Assembly: GCA_039715185.1 (NCBI GenBank)
Contig: JBDLIA010000001.1
Coordinates: 1 to 64,000 of the forward strand
From: Gemmatimonadota bacterium
GTDB taxonomy: Bacteria; Gemmatimonadota; Gemmatimonadetes; Longimicrobiales; RSA9
Length of the DNA stretch: 64,000 nt
Reading direction: 5' to 3'
Positions within the stretch are counted from its first letter, which is position 1. Every line of letters starts with the position of its first letter. A program made the translations under genes and the position numbers. Below are positions 62,430-64,000 of the stretch, piece by piece. The notes beneath the pieces are model-generated. The model did not search any database. It saw only the letters and a program-made list of their open reading frames with translations, and was not told the origin of the DNA.

Positions 62430-63735
62430 TTTCGATGTTCGCCCGGCGAGCGGGCGTCTGGGGGTGCTGCTTCCGGGATTCGGCGCGGTCGCGACCACGT
62501 TCGTGGCCGGGGTCGAGCTGATCCGGAGAGGCCTCGCGGAGCCGTTCGGATCGGTCAGCCAGATGCAGCGCATCCGACTGGGGAAACGGACCGACGAACG
62601 GCAGCCCAAAATCAAGGACTTCGCGCCGTTGGCCAGCCTGGATGACCTCGTGTTCGGCGCCTGGGACCCGATCCCCGACAACGCGCTGGAGACCATCAGG
62701 AAGTCCGGCGTGCTGGAAGCCGCCCAGGTTGAGCCGGTGGCCGACGCGCTGGAGGCGCTCGCGCCCATGCCGGCGGTTTTCGACCCCGCCTACGTGAAGC
62801 GCTTGAACGGGCCCAACGTCAAGACCGGCGCCAACAAGCTGGAGTTGGGCGAGCAGCTGAGAGCGGACATCCGAGGCTTCAAGGAGTCCAACGGCTGTGA
62901 TCGCCTCGTGATGGTCTGGTGCGGCTCCACCGAGATCTTCATGAAGCCGGGCCCCGCGCACGAGTCGCTCGAGGCGTTCGAGGCCGCGATGGAGCGCAAC
63001 GATGACGCGATCGCGCCGTCCATGATCTACGCGTGGGCGGCCCTCAAGGAGGGCGTGCCGTTCGCCAACGGAGCGCCGAACCTCACCGTGGACACGCTGG
63101 CATTGCAGGAGTTGGCGGAAGCCAACGGCGTCGCCATCGCCGGGAAGGATTTCAAGACCGGCCAGACGCTGATGAAGACCATCATCGCGCCCGGCCTGAA
63201 GGCCAGAATGCTCGGCTTGAACGGGTGGTTCAGCACCAACATCCTGGGCAACCGTGACGGCGAGGTGCTGGACGACCCCGAGTCGTTCAAGACCAAGGAA
63301 GAGTCCAAGCTCGGCGCGCTCGAGTATATCCTCCAGCCGGATCTCTATCCCGAGTTGTACGAGGGTTTCTACCACAAGGTGCGGATCAACTACTATCCGC
63401 CGCGCGGGGACAACAAGGAGGGCTGGGACAACATCGACATCTTCGGCTGGCTGGGCTACCCCATGCAGATCAAGGTCGACTTCCTGTGCCGGGATTCCAT
63501 CCTGGCCGCCCCGATCGTCCTCGACCTCGCGCTGTTCATGGATCTTGCACAGCGGGCTGGCCTGAGTGGCACGCAGGAGTGGCTGTCGTTCTACTTCAAG
63601 GCCCCGATGACCGCTCCCGGCCTGTACCCGGAGCACGACATCTTCATCCAGCACACGAAGCTCAAGAACACGCTGCGGCACCTCATGGGAGAGGGCCAGA
63701 TCACGCACCTGGGCATGGAGTATTACGGCGAGTAG
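62410..63735 (+). CDS. ino1: Inositol-3-phosphate (myo-inositol-1-phosphate) synthase
   Basis: 441 residues from ATG 62410, overlapping the phosphatidyltransferase gene. VLLPGFGAVATTFVAGVELI is the NAD-binding fold; KDFKTGQTLMKTIIAPGLKA, then LGLNGWFSTNILGNRDGEVL and NYYPPRGDNKEGWDNIDIFG, are the conserved active-site segments, with lysines in the first and third. It isomerises glucose-6-phosphate to inositol-3-phosphate through NAD-linked oxidation and aldol closure. The length suits prokaryotic enzymes. The tmk frame begins near its end. Confidence 0.95.
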   Translation: MRKPVSSFDVRPASGRLGVLLPGFGAVATTFVAGVELIRRGLAEPFGSVSQMQRIRLGKRTDERQPKIKDFAPLASLDDLVFGAWDPIPDNALETIRKSGVLEAAQVEPVADALEALAPMPAVFDPAYVKRLNGPNVKTGANKLELGEQLRADIRGFKESNGCDRLVMVWCGSTEIFMKPGPAHESLEAFEAAMERNDDAIAPSMIYAWAALKEGVPFANGAPNLTVDTLALQELAEANGVAIAGKDFKTGQTLMKTIIAPGLKARMLGLNGWFSTNILGNRDGEVLDDPESFKTKEESKLGALEYILQPDLYPELYEGFYHKVRINYYPPRGDNKEGWDNIDIFGWLGYPMQIKVDFLCRDSILAAPIVLDLALFMDLAQRAGLSGTQEWLSFYFKAPMTAPGLYPEHDIFIQHTKLKNTLRHLMGEGQITHLGMEYYGE

Positions 63736-64000
63736 GGGGGCAGGGGAGCGGGGCCGCCTCCTCGTATTCGAGGGCCCGGACGGCTCGGGGAAGACCACGC
63801 AGGTCCGCTTGCTGCGCGACCGACTGGCGCGCGAGGGGATCCCGCACCTCTTCGTTCGCGAACCGGGCGGAACCGAGCTGGGGGAAGCGCTTCGGCCGGT
63901 GATCCTGCGCGGCGCCGAGATGAATCCCCGCTCGGAGCTACTGCTCTACCTGGCCGCGCGCGCCGCGCTGGTGGAGGAGAAGATCCTGCCCGCTCTCGCG
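63722..64000 (+). CDS. tmk: Thymidylate kinase, 3' truncated, start uncertain
   Basis: The visible part runs to the window end. RLLVFEGPDGSGKTTQVRLL is the P-loop, and FVREPGGTELGEALRPVIL matches the dTMP-binding REPGGT motif, which is diagnostic. It phosphorylates dTMP to dTDP. The frame is stopped by TGA at 63608 and contains no ATG, GTG or TTG between there and the P-loop. ATT at 63722 (overlapping ino1) is the only near-start codon close by, so the start given is a guess. A purine-rich stretch (63735-63753) precedes the core. Confidence 0.85.
   Translation, partial: MTASRGAGERGRLLVFEGPDGSGKTTQVRLLRDRLAREGIPHLFVREPGGTELGEALRPVILRGAEMNPRSELLLYLAARAALVEEKILPALA

Noticed and set aside
1-64000. 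CRISPR arrays, prophage, insertion sequences, toxin-antitoxin or defence genes
   Set aside because: No regularly spaced direct repeats, transposase or integrase motifs, or known defence domains were seen on either strand; the palindromic repeats are not spaced like CRISPR.

Overview
The window is 64 kb of high-GC, densely coded bacterial DNA. Genes commonly overlap by 4 bp (ATGA, GTGA or TTGA junctions), and GTG and TTG starts are frequent. The cell is a Gram-negative-type diderm: it has a complete Tol-Pal locus, an LptD-like protein, a LolA-family protein, a Wzi-like protein and a PpiD-like chaperone. Other genes point away from Proteobacteria: a zinc-type L31, a bifunctional Rel, DUF4321, a YlbF-family protein, inositol-phosphate synthase beside a CDP-alcohol phosphotransferase, and two very acidic TPR proteins. 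A Gemmatimonadota chromosome or MAG contig fits best. That placement is inference from gene content; no rRNA or tRNA is present to confirm it. Both ends cut through genes (an aldolase at the left, thymidylate kinase at the right).

Layout. 1-8917: surface-polysaccharide cluster (aldolase, AsnB-type amidotransferase, O-antigen ligase, GT4 transferase, initiating sugar transferase, glycosyltransferase/epimerase-fold protein, Wzx-type flippase, sulfotransferase). 8981-16543: bifunctional rel, then a sugar aminotransferase, ugd, the convergent UDP-sugar genes uxs and a UDP-glucuronate 4-epimerase, and a CpsB/YwqE-type phosphatase. 16593-22985: uvrB, tsaE, a Wzi-like gene on the other strand, tsaB, rimI and hemB. 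23186-26472: a LysM protein, ccsA/hemX-like and hemA. 26485-32198: galE, then tolQ-tolR-tolA-tolB-pal-cpoB. 32253-38934: nrdR, tatC, lptD-like, hutH, ftcD. 38942-42823: TPR protein, polyprenyl diphosphate synthase, DUF4321, tatA. 42952-44805: ppiD-like on the minus strand. 45126-58816: TPR protein, aroQ, accB, accC, ftsK, lolA-like, rimO, hemL, SpoIID-like, a barrel protein and an oxidoreductase. 58999-64000: rpmE, prfA, prmC, ylbF-like, a phosphatidylinositol-phosphate-synthase-like gene, ino1 and partial tmk.

How the genes work together. The left 16 kb can build, decorate (amidation, amination, sulfation), flip and polymerise a surface glycan, and it supplies UDP-glucuronate, UDP-xylose and UDP-galacturonate. 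HemA, HemL and HemB form the C5 route to porphobilinogen. AccB and AccC supply the biotin half of acetyl-CoA carboxylase. Ino1 plus the CDP-alcohol phosphotransferase imply inositol phospholipids.

The least expected structure is non-coding. A family of palindromic repeats sharing a 17-bp core (consensus CWTCYGYWACRGTNCAY) occurs at four intergenic loci (20736-20830, 42934-42955, 55622-55808, 58887-58947). It includes one 22-bp exact match in opposite orientations 13 kb apart, and two longer elements with a shared interior. One copy supplies the stop codon of the ppiD-like gene and another the probable start codon of the SpoIID-like gene. Separately, several promoters share a TTGAC(A/C)-N17/18-TA(T/A)CTT pattern. 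No CRISPR array, prophage, transposase, integrase or defence system was found.
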